A stretch of DNA of 64,000 bases from Glossina fuscipes (taxonomy: Eukaryota > Arthropoda > Insecta > Diptera > Glossinidae): positions 1,651,413 to 1,715,412 of the forward strand of contig NW_023998457.1 in assembly GCF_014805625.2 (NCBI RefSeq), given 5' to 3'. Made by a program: the position numbers and the translations under genes. The notes beneath the pieces were generated by a model, which had not been told where the DNA came from, did not search any database, and was given only the letters and a program-made list of their open reading frames with translations. Below are positions 1 to 10,414 of this stretch, piece after piece (the stretch's first letter is position 1; each line of letters starts with the position of its first letter).

Positions 1-179
1 ATATAACAATTGGTCTTATTTGGCATATAAATAGTTACATTTCCTGAGAAACCTTGTATGCTACGACAGCCCAAAGCATAGACCTACATGGTCGATCGAT
101 TTCTTTTTTAATTTACTAATATGAATTAACAACTTGCACAATGAAATTTTAAAAACTATGCCTTTTTACCGCACTGGCA

Positions 180-605
180 TTCATTTTTCGTAGGAGGGTT
201 TTATGAGAGGAGGTTCAAAAAAATGGCCACCGCCAAAACCAAGTTTTCACACCGCTTTCGAATGTCAAATTGCTTTTATTCAGCGAGTTTTGTCAGAAAA
301 TGTTGAAAATTGCAACTTCCTTCGTAATAAGGATTTTTCAAAATAAGGTGCTGTATGGGGTGGGGCCGTGTTTTCAATTGCATTCGTCCTTGGGTCAAAG
401 CATGTCGGTGTACCAAATTTCGTCAAGCTATCTTAAAAATTCATCGGACTTGCTTAGTTATTTAGAAAGTAAAACTGATTCGGTCGTTATAATAAAGGGA
501 GGATCTGCTCCAAGATTTTCTGAATGCTACGTACACCTGGACAAACTTAATATACCCTGTATCACAAGTGATGTAGAGTATAAGAAAAGATTTTCACTGA
601 AGTAA
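180..605 (-). repeat. Family-A interspersed repeat copy
   Basis: This is one of about 20 copies of the commonest repeat in the window, here called family A. The shared core reads (plus strand) as a run containing TTGGGTCAAAGCATGT, then ACCAAATTTCGTCAAG, and ends in TGATGTAGAGTATAA. Sense is defined here as the direction in which the repeat reads GTCCGTCTGTCCATG, followed by TTTTTGAGATATTTTGATGAAATTTGG, broken here by substitutions. This copy is antisense. Its 111-codon open stretch is a by-product with no family resemblance. Boundaries are approximate. Confidence 0.6.
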
Positions 606-1177
606 ATTTCCTTGTTCTTTATGCCGCTCGTAATACGCTTTAAATATAAAAATTTTTCTAATTGAAATTGAATACAGTCTTTTAGAACTCCCAAAGCCGG
701 TAGCCTTAGATGTTAGTACTTTGAGATCTTAGATCCACATTTAATCTCTGTCTACAGTAATAACATTAGATGTTTGCAAAAATTTTGATTTGCGATTTCC
801 GATCAAAAACCCCCGGAAAGCAAAGATGTGTCTACTCTATGCTGCTCTATACGCGTGCTCCTTCACCGATTTAGTCCATTTTCAAAACCAGTCTGTGTGG
901 AAGCACTTTCAATCTTTTTGTAAAATTTGAACTCGACGGCTTTAATTTTACAATGAAGAAAATGTTTACAACAGAAATCACGCACACATTACAATTCGGC
1001 ACAAACTTTGGTTCAGTTCATTGCCCTGATAATGCGATTATGGTTCCGAAATGGTATGCAGCACACTTTTCTGCGACAACGAATCTCTGTCGCAAGTGTT
1101 AAATGGATTTGGTACAGCCTTTTGAGGTCTAATGTGGTCCAATTAAAATTACAATGTATGACCATATGCTATATATA
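606..1177. other. Unassigned spacer
   Basis: No gene or recognisable repeat is seen between the first family-A copy and the mariner derivative. The sequence is of mixed composition with no long open frame. I see nothing to annotate. Confidence 0.4.
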
Positions 1178-1817
1178 TTAGGTGTTTGCAATAATTTTGA
1201 TCAACAACTTCTACAGATCTTCGATGGTTTTAACGTTCCTCTACCTAAAATAACAGGTTTCCATTTGACACTATTGACTTATTCAGCTTACACTGACCCT
1301 AACCATAGAGCAGCCAAAATTCTTCTTCTTTCAAATGCATTAGTTTGATTGTTTATTTGAAGAAATCTGCTGCCGAGACCCAACAAATACGTTCAGAAGG
1401 TTATGATAACGCCTCTCCATCATACGTCAATTGTCGGTTTTGTGTTCAACGATTTAAAAGGGGCGACACGAATTAACTGAAAATGCCATTCTTCGGTCAC
1501 TTGTTGCAAGAGGTACCCAGGGTGCACTATTGCAGCTCAAATGATAAGTTCTGCCACGCCCATGGCGCCTCCTGCTTGCGGCATGTTCAAGTCAGTGCAG
1601 CATGTTTTGGCTGGTACGTGCTTCTGCATTGTTGAAAAAGTGCAAAAATGGGTCGGCGGAGGGTTCGCCGCCAAACAAATATAATTTCTTTTGACTTGAT
1701 ATCGTCGTCGTTGCCAAAAGTATTGTAGAAAATGATGGAAACTATTTTCATTTATATGTATTGTACCAATTTTCCACAATAAGCGAAAAAGTGATCAAAA
1801 TTTTTGCAAACGCCTAA
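1178..1817 (+). mobile_element. Mariner deletion derivative with intact TIRs
   Basis: The element begins TTAGGTGTTTGCAATAATTT and ends with the near-perfect inverse, ATCAAAATTTTTGCAAACGC followed by CTAA. A TA target duplication lies on both sides (1176-1177 and 1818-1819). Its 640 bp is about half a typical mariner (roughly 1.3 kb). Inside are decayed transposase pieces: a stretch near 1435 that reads like the mariner RFKSGD segment, and a stretch near 1630 (AAAAGTGCAAAAATGGGT) shared with the mariner at 15359-16212. It is therefore an internally deleted, non-autonomous copy that needed transposase supplied elsewhere. The 80-codon minus-strand open frame inside it is not a gene. Confidence 0.85.
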
Positions 1818-1819
1818 TA

Positions 1820-2938
1820 ATAATAATGATAATATCTTTCATAAATTACTGTAAGAAAAATTTTTTTTCCTTACCGAAATAACCCTTGAACGATTGTCTA
1901 TCATGCTGCCATAATTTTTTCAAAAAAAGTATTTTTTTTTATCGAAGCAACTTTCCTTGAATCACCTCCTCTCAAATTGTTCATAATTTATTTTAGAAAA
2001 ATTAAAAATAAAAAAATAATAATTGCCGAAATAACTTTTTTTGCCTTTTAAACCCGCTGGGTGAGCCTAATAGATACCGAAACACAGATAGGATAAAGCG
2101 GCGGAAATTCAATCTGATTACCTATAATTAGTTCGTTGTTCGGAATGCAAGAATTTTCTTTCTCGGTTGTTAACGGGAAATGAAAGGTAATGAATGGATC
2201 CATATGTTTCAATTCTAAAATCTTGAATTATTTTTTCTTCCAAATATTTCCGACTAATCCATTGGGCCGGCACTTATGATGTTTAGCTTCAAATGCGAAA
2301 TAATTGATATTGAAAAGTTCAATAAGTAATTATGCAACACAATCAGTGTCTGTATACGGAATGCAGTCTCGATATATTATATATGTATATATAATGTAGT
2401 TCAAAGATGGGGCAAAGAAGATTATAAATATGCAAAAGGCGTATTAACATTGCTTCTATATTCGGCTGTTGACCCAATCATAATAATTTTAACAACACAA
2501 ACAAATCTATATACGAAGTGCAGCTTACCTTCCTACGGCTTTTGGCTCAATCGTAATAATCGTCGTCAAGGTGCAAGGTCAAGCAAATCTGCCTTAGATC
2601 GGGATTGAATGAATTTTACAAATTTCTTATTTCAAAGGACTATATACATCATTATGTCATTCGGCGGAAAACAAAAATTGCTTTCCATATTTCTCTGATT
2701 TTCCCTACATAGATGTCATGCTTCTTCTACATGTTTCTTCTCCACGTTAGTGCCCGTCAAAGGTATTGTGAGTGGCCGCATTAGGGTACGCCAATCTTAG
2801 CTTCAGTTTAACGAGATTTCTTTTGTGCCCATAAAAAAAGGAAAAACGGAAAAATTTCATTCAGTAATTAATTCAATATTTAATGATGAAACTGTATAAC
2901 TAATAAGGAATTTATGATAAACAAAAGGTATAATTCAT
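1820..2938. other. Gene-free AT-rich spacer
   Basis: There is no open frame of note. The DNA is A/T-rich with short T-runs and a TATA-rich patch near 2370-2400. An ATTAAA on the minus strand (2879-2884) is a possible polyadenylation signal for the minus-strand gene ending at 2939. Confidence 0.35.
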
Positions 2939-4567
2939 CTAAACTCCAATTGAATTTAATAAAGCAAAAAATAATTTTAAAAATGAAAAATTGCATTTTT
3001 TGCCTCCTGCTTGCCTATCATGGAGTTTCGATTGAGTTGAATGTCCGCGTTTCCTTTTCTCCTTTTTTCCATTTATTGGCTTTTTTTTAATTATCTTTGA
3101 ATCAATCCATTTACGCATCTCATAAATATTAGTACATACACGGGGCTGCTGCTGTTCGCATGAGTTTACCTCGTTAACAATCCCTGTAAGGCGACTATTG
3201 CAAAATATTGGACTTCCATTCACGATGTACTTGCAGTGATCGCCTTGATCTATATCGCCACGAATGCGAAAGCAAAATTGCCGTTTATCAAGATCGTGTA
3301 CGTAATCTTTACAATCCATGTGTGTCCATATGTCAATGGGAATTTCAATCAATTTCACTTCGTCCGATGTGAAATGAATATTATATTCCCATGTAAAATC
3401 GGGATGATCGTTATATTCATTTAAAGCCGTTATCACATAACATCTTGAACCGGCAATCGGATATTTGGTCTTAGCACGACGCGTTGGCTTTTTTGCATTT
3501 AATGGCATGCTTGTCTTCACTTTTATAATTGCCAATTGAATAGAGCTGCTATTAAATGGCGGGTTCGCGAAAACGTAACGTCTTTCGATATTTATCGTGC
3601 CCGATATGACCGAGCCATTCAGAATGTTGTCAACTTCGGGTATTATAACACCTTCGGTATTCGGAACATCGACATTATTTGTTATAAGAAAATTTTCGCC
3701 CAATATAACCGCAACACCTTGAATTTGAATAATTTCGTCGATTCGTTGACCATAAAAAACCACAAATTTACATAGCCATGAGTACTTTTCTTTCATAAGA
3801 TCTGCAATAGCGGTCTTAATCCATTCTTTTTTGTAATCAATATTTAACGAAACAATGGAAATGGTTTTACATTTTTCCTCATCCCGATAAAGTCCAACTA
3901 CTTTCCTTTCGTAAACTATTGGACTTCCACGAAAATCTTCTATTTCCTCGCATTCCATGGTTTTTACTCCTTTCCAATCACTAAGCAATGCGTACATCTC
4001 ATAAGAATCTGTTGTATCACGTTCATCATTAACACTCATTGGCGCATAAAGAGCTTTATCTTTTGTAAATCCAAATTTGTAGGCTTTTTTTGCGGTACTT
4101 TCCGTCGGTGGGTATTTGTCAAGATATAATTCTAGAGAACAAAAATCTGTACCTAGATTTAATTTTACATCCAACTTGATCAGGGTAATTTCAAATTCCC
4201 TATGTACGTGTGCGGACGATCTCCAATTCCTCCATCTCCTTGCATCAGGTGGGTCAACATTGAAAGTGAGTAAACAAAATCCACCGCGACCTCTGTCAAC
4301 TCCTACGCCTGGAACATCAGCTGTAATAATAATATATTCAGAAAGTAAGCTCCCGACTCTTGTGTCCCAATGCTTCCCCTCGTTATTGAACCATACTATG
4401 CGAACTAGAAAATTGGGTGCATCGTCTGGCCATTCCTGTAATTCGTCATCATCCGGCTCATCTTTTAAAAAGTCCTCTTGAAATAAGTTTTCACATAGAC
4501 GAGTATCTCTTGCGAATGAATATCCAAAGAAAAAAATTAAAATAATTAAATGAAATTTTTTCAACAT
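2939..4567 (-). CDS. Secreted tandem serine-protease homolog, catalytically dead
   Basis: This is an intronless open frame. I choose the start at 4567 (542 residues), not the longer in-frame ATG at 4780. The 4567 start gives a clean signal peptide (MLKKFHLIILIFFFGYSFA), and a minus-strand TATA box at 4659-4668 lies about 90 bases upstream, inside the longer frame. Two degenerate trypsin-like domains follow, roughly residues 52-251 and 267-492. Each keeps the scaffold: GSLLSEYIIITADV where a protease has its GGSLI..TAAHC, a strand resembling NDIALLKL (EITLIKL), and a C-terminal GSP followed by a V/I-x-x-Y/C stretch. The catalytic serine is replaced by Arg (about residue 213) in domain 1 and Asn (about 450) in domain 2, and the His positions are also lost. 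The end reads like the chymotrypsin C-terminus (TNIYEMRKWIDSKI) before a lysine-rich tail (493-542). It is likely an extracellular non-enzymatic binding or regulatory protein, as in insect clip-less protease homologs. The role is unknown; seminal or haemolymph use is a guess. Confidence 0.75.
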   Translation of the reverse strand: MLKKFHLIILIFFFGYSFARDTRLCENLFQEDFLKDEPDDDELQEWPDDAPNFLVRIVWFNNEGKHWDTRVGSLLSEYIIITADVPGVGVDRGRGGFCLLTFNVDPPDARRWRNWRSSAHVHREFEITLIKLDVKLNLGTDFCSLELYLDKYPPTESTAKKAYKFGFTKDKALYAPMSVNDERDTTDSYEMYALLSDWKGVKTMECEEIEDFRGSPIVYERKVVGLYRDEEKCKTISIVSLNIDYKKEWIKTAIADLMKEKYSWLCKFVVFYGQRIDEIIQIQGVAVILGENFLITNNVDVPNTEGVIIPEVDNILNGSVISGTINIERRYVFANPPFNSSSIQLAIIKVKTSMPLNAKKPTRRAKTKYPIAGSRCYVITALNEYNDHPDFTWEYNIHFTSDEVKLIEIPIDIWTHMDCKDYVHDLDKRQFCFRIRGDIDQGDHCKYIVNGSPIFCNSRLTGIVNEVNSCEQQQPRVCTNIYEMRKWIDSKIIKKKPINGKKEKRKRGHSTQSKLHDRQAGGKKCNFSFLKLFFALLNSIGV

Positions 4568-4658
4568 TTTTTTGGAAAACTTGTCTTTAATTGAAGAAAT
4601 TCTGTTTGAAAGTGAAAAATTTTTTTTCCGTTTGTCATTAGTATGTGTATCGTTGACA

Positions 4659-4668
4659 TTTATATATA
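4659..4668 (-). promoter_or_regulatory. Candidate TATA box for the protease-homolog gene
   Basis: On the minus strand this reads TATATATAAA. A start of transcription about 30 bases downstream (near 4630) would give a 5' leader of about 60 bases ahead of the ATG at 4567. The position supports that ATG over the upstream in-frame one at 4780. No transcript data are available. Confidence 0.45.
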
Positions 4669-5035
4669 GAGTAGGCGGTGAAATAAAATCAATTAAGTAA
4701 AACAAGTAAAAAGAAACGATTAAAAACACTATTGGACACGAAGAGCAGCATCGCACATTTTCATTGCGAAAATTTTTCATCTAGAGAAAATTTAACCCCA
4801 ATGTTCTCAGAAATATTTCTCTATTCTTATTTATTTATTTATAATGGATCATAGATAAAGTCTTTATAGCTTCTTAACGATTACAAGCTCCTTTTTGTAG
4901 CCGGCTCAACTCAAATGATTCCAAACTGTCATATGGTTGATATAAAAAGTCTTTGCGGCGTTTTTCACGCTCTCTAGCTTCTTTTTGTAGACTGTTCTTC
5001 TTCATCAGCTCCAAAATTTCCCCAGCCGAACCAAA

Positions 5036-5368
5036 TTTTTCATATCAATTTAGAATATCACAGAGCGAGTTTCGTCGACACATTTTGTAAATTGCAATTT
5101 TATTTCCATACAATGACTTCTCGAAAGAAGGCGTTATCTATGAAGCGGTCGAAAAAGTGAAAGTTGGTCAAAGCATATCAATGCATCAAATTTCACCAAA
5201 ATGCCTCAACAACTGCAAGCTCTAGCTTGAACACATATTTACATGGACACACAGAGAGGCGGACAAACAGTCATACGATTTTTTGAATCGATTGGTATAA
5301 TAATACATATATATATGTCTGTACAAAATATATCCTGTATCACAAGTTGTGTAGGATATAAAAATTTC
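5036..5368 (-). repeat. Family-A repeat copy
   Basis: The copy carries the family core (GGTCAAAGCATATCAATGCA and ACCAAAATGCCTCAACAACT), a purine-rich GGCGGACAAACAG tract, and ends GTGTAGGATATAAAA. It is antisense by the convention used here. Confidence 0.6.
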
Positions 5369-5635
5369 CAATTTAATCAACAAAAAACAACCTTTGAGAA
5401 TACAAGAGAAATGATATGAGAATGAGGGATATTTGGAAAGGATTTATTACGGATCAAGAGCGCAGTAAAGTTCAAAACGAACAGTTTTTTTGAATATTTT
5501 TTGGCAAAATAGTAACTATGTCAAATTTCGGCTCTGTCGGTGTAGGTATTTATGCCCCCTTTGACAGGCATGATGACGAGATAAGATTTTTAGTATATTA
5601 CGGCCGGCCTAGCCCTTATGGGACAAGTTATATCA

Positions 5636-6575
5636 AGTTTTTGCGGAAATATGTAACATGAAAAAGGGCTTAAGATAGACCCATATTTTATTATAAGCCC
5701 GTCTATCCGTCTGATGTCTTTCCATGTAAATTTGTGGTCAAGCTATAGGTCAAAAGTTTTGAGATATTTTGCTGAAATTTTGTACACTAATGTGCCTTGA
5801 TTTAAATACGAACGCTATTGAATATAATTTGAATCGGTCCACTTTTACGACCATTCTTCCTTATAACGCCGTATTTTGAAAAGTCAAGATATGGAAAAAA
5901 ATTGCAATTTTCAAGATTCCTCTGGCTAAATAGAACTATTTCGGTATTCTAAATTGGTATGAAAACTTTGGACCAGCTGGGCCAATTTTTTGATAACGAA
6001 AACTAAAATTTATGTATGAAAAAGATCTAATGTTCAACGCTTCATGATGAAAATCAGATCATAGCAGTAATTTACGATAAAAAAAAATGAACAGTTCCAA
6101 ATTTGGACAATGTCGGCCTATTTTTTCAATCCTGCCCAGTATAAAAATTTTAGCGAAAATCAATCCTTTATAGGACGGAAGAGTTCAAGTTTTATTATGT
6201 TATGATGAAAATTGACGCATATTGATAATTGATATAAAAATTAACTGTGGTGAATTTTGAATAAGACGTTTTATGGGGAGTGGTCGAAAAAGTGGACCGA
6301 TCCACCATTTTGAACAGCATTCGCCCTTGGGTCAAAGCGTGTCCTTATACCAAATTTCACGGAAATATCTCCAAAATTGCGGATTGCATCTTGAACACAA
6401 ATTTTCATGGGCAGACATTAGACGGGCATACGGACAGACAAGGTTAGATCAATTCAGATTGTGATTCTGAATCGATTGGTATACTTAAAGGTGGGCCTAT
6501 TTTGAGGCCTTCTGCGTATTATGTACGACCGCACTAACGAATATACTACAAGTGGTGCAGGGTTTAACAGGGTAT
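5636..6575. repeat. Two family-A copies in inverted arrangement
   Basis: A sense copy (about 5636-6230), with GGCTTAAGATAGACCCATAT and a TCCGTCTG tract, is followed directly by an antisense copy (about 6245-6575). The second copy ends GTGGTGCAGGGTTTAACAGG and GTATAA. The head-to-head pair could have arisen by independent insertion or by a fold-back duplication. Confidence 0.55.
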
Positions 6576-7084
6576 AATTTCTGGAAAATATGATAAAAAT
6601 AAGATTTGTGTGGGCCAATTTAGTGTAGGGCCTTGCTCCTCTTCAAGGCGTACAAATCCTTTGCTTTTTCCTCTATTTTCATCAACGATGAATCTATGGC
6701 TTTGGTGCTCCTTTTATGGCTATGGATTCGGTTTGGAATTGTGTCGGAACCATGCGGCCAACACGTTCGGAAATGATATGGTAATGTTTGCACTTGCCGA
6801 ATTTCGTTCCTAAAATTTCACTTATCGAACGAAATCGTTGATCTGAACAGTAATATAAAGTTTTTTCATTAACAATCATGTTGAATTTTTTTGCGAAAGA
6901 ATGCAACCCTGCACTGACAGGATTATTAAGTTCGCGCAGGGCAAAGAGTGTAATGGTGGAGATGTTTTGATGCCATTTTTGCGGATTTTTAGCGTTGGTC
7001 TGGACTTTCAGTACGAGCAAAGGACAATGGGGATTAGAGAAAAAAAAAGAAAGGAGACGGATAGTTACTTGCAAAGTGTTTTAA

Positions 7085-7326
7085 TACAATAAAGTTAAGG
7101 AGGAGAGTAGTAGGGGCGGTCTCCCCAGAAATAAGAACGCCTGACTTTCTAAATACGACTGCATTGGACAGAATAAATGGTAGTCGGAAAGGATCATGTC
7201 TGGAGAATATGCGGTGCGTGGTAAAAGTTCCCAGCTTAAGCTGAATGTTATTTCCGTGGCTGCTTTCGCGTGAAACGAATGGATATATGCATCGTTTTCA
7301 CCACCAAACTTGTTATCCGTATTCAC
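7085..7326 (-). mobile_element. Mariner transposase remnant (C-terminal half)
   Basis: On the minus strand the translation contains WELLPRTAYSPDMILSDYHL followed by F. This matches the conserved mariner YSPDLAPSDYHLF region that carries the third catalytic Asp of the DD34D triad. It is followed by a segment like PMQSYL. No full transposase is left on either side and the copy is dead. Its sequence differs from the other mariners here, suggesting a separate lineage. Confidence 0.7.
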
Positions 7327-7329
7327 GGA

Positions 7330-8375
7330 AACGAATTCCTAGGAGTTTCGCAGGTTAGAGAAGTTCCACTTCAGGCCACCTTAATCAGTTCCGTAATTTC
7401 ACATCAGTTTTTTTAGAGTTCAATCCATTTAAAAATGGAGAAACATGCAACATTGTGAATGACATTCATTTCTTTACATTTGGTTATGCACTGACCGATA
7501 CCTTCGCTTAAGCAAATTGAAACCTACATTGCTCAAATATCTGATTTTTTGGGAAAATTGAGCGTGTCAGGTACATTCAACTTGATGATGATGAATGAAT
7601 TTACTTACAGTATTTTACGTTCAAATAAAAAACATATCTGGACTTAATGGAAATTTTTTTTTTAACAAACAAAAGAACGTAAGGTATATACTCGCTGATT
7701 GGTGATAGGTGAAACAAATAAAGTTAGTAGCGAGTAGAGCTTTAAAAGAAAATTGAAATAAAATCGTGCAATAATGGTAAAGCTTGTATTGTTCGCGTTA
7801 GTTAATAAAAGTTCATGTTCATTTTTAAACGGTATTTAGAAAACATGTTAAAAGAAAACTGACACAAAACCACAACCGTACTTACATTTATGATTTTATG
7901 TTGTAACTGCAAACTCATTTGTTGTTATTAATTATGAGAAAAAAAAGAAAAAAGAAAGTTGTTTTAAATAACATGAAAAATTTTGAAAGAATGATTTCTT
8001 GTTAGCTGACGTTAGTTAAATGCCTTTTTTTTTGTAATTTGATATGCGCTTGTAAAATCGTGTTTCCTTAGGAAATTAAAAGCAAGCGAATTAGTTTAAG
8101 TGTAAAAACACTTGTGTATATCTCGAAACAAAATTGCTTAATTGGTCAAGATTGAGGTTTCATCCGATCTTCGTGATTAGATGTGATTAAAGTCTTAACT
8201 TGATCAATATGGAAAATAATTGATCAAACAGAGTGCGAACATCAACGTTTCTTTCTCGGACTTTATGATGCTAAATTTGCTAGTCGAGCGTGAAGCGTGA
8301 TGTGTTCCAATCATGTTTTCACTTGAAAAACCATTTAATGAGAAAAAATAATGCAATACATATGTTAATCAAAAT
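7330..8375. other. Gene-free AT-rich spacer
   Basis: No open frame or repeat that I can name lies between the two mariner remnants. The DNA is A/T-rich with several poly-A/T runs. Confidence 0.35.
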
Positions 8376-8379
8376 GTTT

Positions 8380-9000
8380 TTCGTCATTCACATTTCTTCA
8401 TCATTTCGGAGCGGCGTGCTAGCCAAGCCATGCTGCCTCGATCTGAATAAGTAGCATTTAGAAGGCGATGCGTCTGGTGAGTACGCTGGGTACGGCCCAA
8501 CTTCCCATTGGAATTGCAACAGTCCAACCTTGACAACTCTTGCAACTTCTTGCCAAGCATTGCCTTGCAAGAAGATGACCTTGATCGTGCAATTTGCTCA
8601 ATTAACGTCGGTACACATCTGCAGTAACGGTTGCATTCGGTTTTATTAGCTCGCAAAACACTACATCTTACTGGTCCTATCATAGGCACAACAAAACTTT
8701 AAGTCCACGAATATTCCGCTTCAGTGTCGATGTGGATGACTCTTCTGGATCAACTCATAGCTTTCTGAGTTTGGAATTGATTCAATAGACCTACTTTTCT
8801 AGTCACAATACCTCCCAGAAAATTTTCCTTTTTTTCCCTCGCAAGCAAGGAAACCGCGAAGTTGAAAAGATTCAAAAGGGCATTTTCAGCCCATTCGTTT
8901 CTTGCCGCATGTAAACGTGTAGAAACAGGCGATTCATCAACTGCTAAGCTGTTCGAAAGTTTTTTGAGGGATGGGTTTTCGTCCAATAAGCTTCCTTGCC
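8380..9000 (-). mobile_element. Mariner transposase remnant
   Basis: On the minus strand the N-terminal part reads WAENALLNLFNFAVSLLARE, then a degenerate copy of the FL..IVTGDEKW block (FLGGIVTRKVGLLNQF). Further on it reads like the ...YSPDASPSKCYLFRSRQHGL segment, with frameshifts between. This is the same transposase type as the copy at 15359-16212. It is frameshifted and truncated, and no TIR is visible at either end. Confidence 0.8.
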
Positions 9001-9459
9001 TTCGTAGTCTGCCTGGCAGTACTTAAGAAGTGCATGTGCTTTTTTCGTAGCCAAAAGTTGAAGATGTTTTCTTTCGGCCGGCCTAAGTCAAATTGCCTGT
9101 AGGTAGGTAGCTATAAGTGAGACAACAATTCCGTAAGTGGTACTTTTCTGTCAAAACTTGTGATCCGTTTATTTGGAATACTTCATATTTGGTTATTTTG
9201 ACAAGTGATAACTGACGCCCCCCAAGGAGTACAACATTACCGATTTAAGGGTATCCTACTACCGTGGGTTACCAAAATAGAGAATAGGGTTGAGCCACTT
9301 TTTCGCTTATTGGTATGTGTCGACGCGTATTTGAACACCTGTTAGGTAATTCCCTATGAAACTTCGGGGTAACCGTAGCCGCCACAGTACCCTCCGAAGG
9401 GCCGTACACAGAAGTCGGGCAAGAAGCTACTTGTCCCGATCTTTAGATGGGATAGTGCA

Positions 9460-9960
9460 TCTTTCTACTTTTGGGTAATCTGACGCCCGTGGACAGCCAT
9501 TAACTTCATGGCTTACAGAACTTACACCTTGCTATACAATTTTGGGTGTTCTCTTAATGTACGCAGTCGAAGCCAATCTTGCCTTTGGACGACATCACAC
9601 ATCCCGGAAGGCCATCCAACCCTTATCCTTTCACGAGAAAATAATGCTTCCAAGGTTGTCATCACACAGCACCACCCCTCTTAAACATCGCTGACCATCA
9701 TTCGTTTGACGACCTCCATAAAACCGAACCAAAGGGAGAAGAAAAATGCTTTGATTAGAAAAGAGAGCTCTCTTGCGCTACTCTGCTTAGGCTTCCAAGA
9801 GAAAAGCCGTGTACAGGTTATAGGTACCAAACCTTGAATCCTTCTTTGCCGTTGAAATGTGCAACTTTGGAAAGTGAGAGCCAAAAAAGCAACAGTCAAA
9901 AAAAGTACGTCACCGAAAGGAATCCTATACCTCCGTTCCCTAATCCGTTAACAGTTACCG
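9460..9960 (+). repeat. Long dispersed repeat, copy 1 (pair with 41360-41880)
   Basis: The block shares about 450 bp in the same orientation with 41360-41880. Both contain CATTAACTTCATG or GATTAACTTCATG, then a CGGAAGGCCA stretch and CTATCCTTTCACGAG or CTTATCCTTTCACGAG, then AATAATGCTTCCAA and GTTGTCATCACACAGCAC. Neither copy keeps a long frame with a recognisable domain. It is probably a fragment of a retroelement, type unknown. Confidence 0.6.
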
Positions 9961-10414
9961 GCGACACTTGGTTAAAGTAAGTTAGGTTTAGTTACCCAGT
10001 TAGTTAATTTGTTTATCAATGACGTTATCAACCTATACGCCATTTGAGGCGGTCGATGGTAATCAAATCGCCTCGATTTACACAGTATGTAATGATGCTA
10101 ACCTCTTAGATTCGAAGCATAGGTTATGCTTACAATTTACGGTCATGCCTTTCAATTCCGACTTGCATAAAATGAGCTAAAGATCTGCATGCCTTTTCTG
10201 GACGCTTTAACTGAAAGGATTATGTATTGTAAAAGTGTGAGTAAACTTCCCGAAAGCTAATTTAAAATAGTCATTCCAAGGGCTCAAAGAATATAATTTA
10301 AGAATGTAATCGTGTTGAAGAAGCAGCGTAAGAGAAAACCTAGACAACATTATTTGAATTTGCATTTTACATTTAAAAGTTGAAATTGAAAATTTATTTT
10401 TCCCAAATTTCAGT

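Noticed and set aside
4568..4780. N-terminal extension of the protease-homolog frame
   Set aside because: It lacks a signal peptide at its own start and lies across a likely TATA box; the inner Met gives a classical signal peptide.
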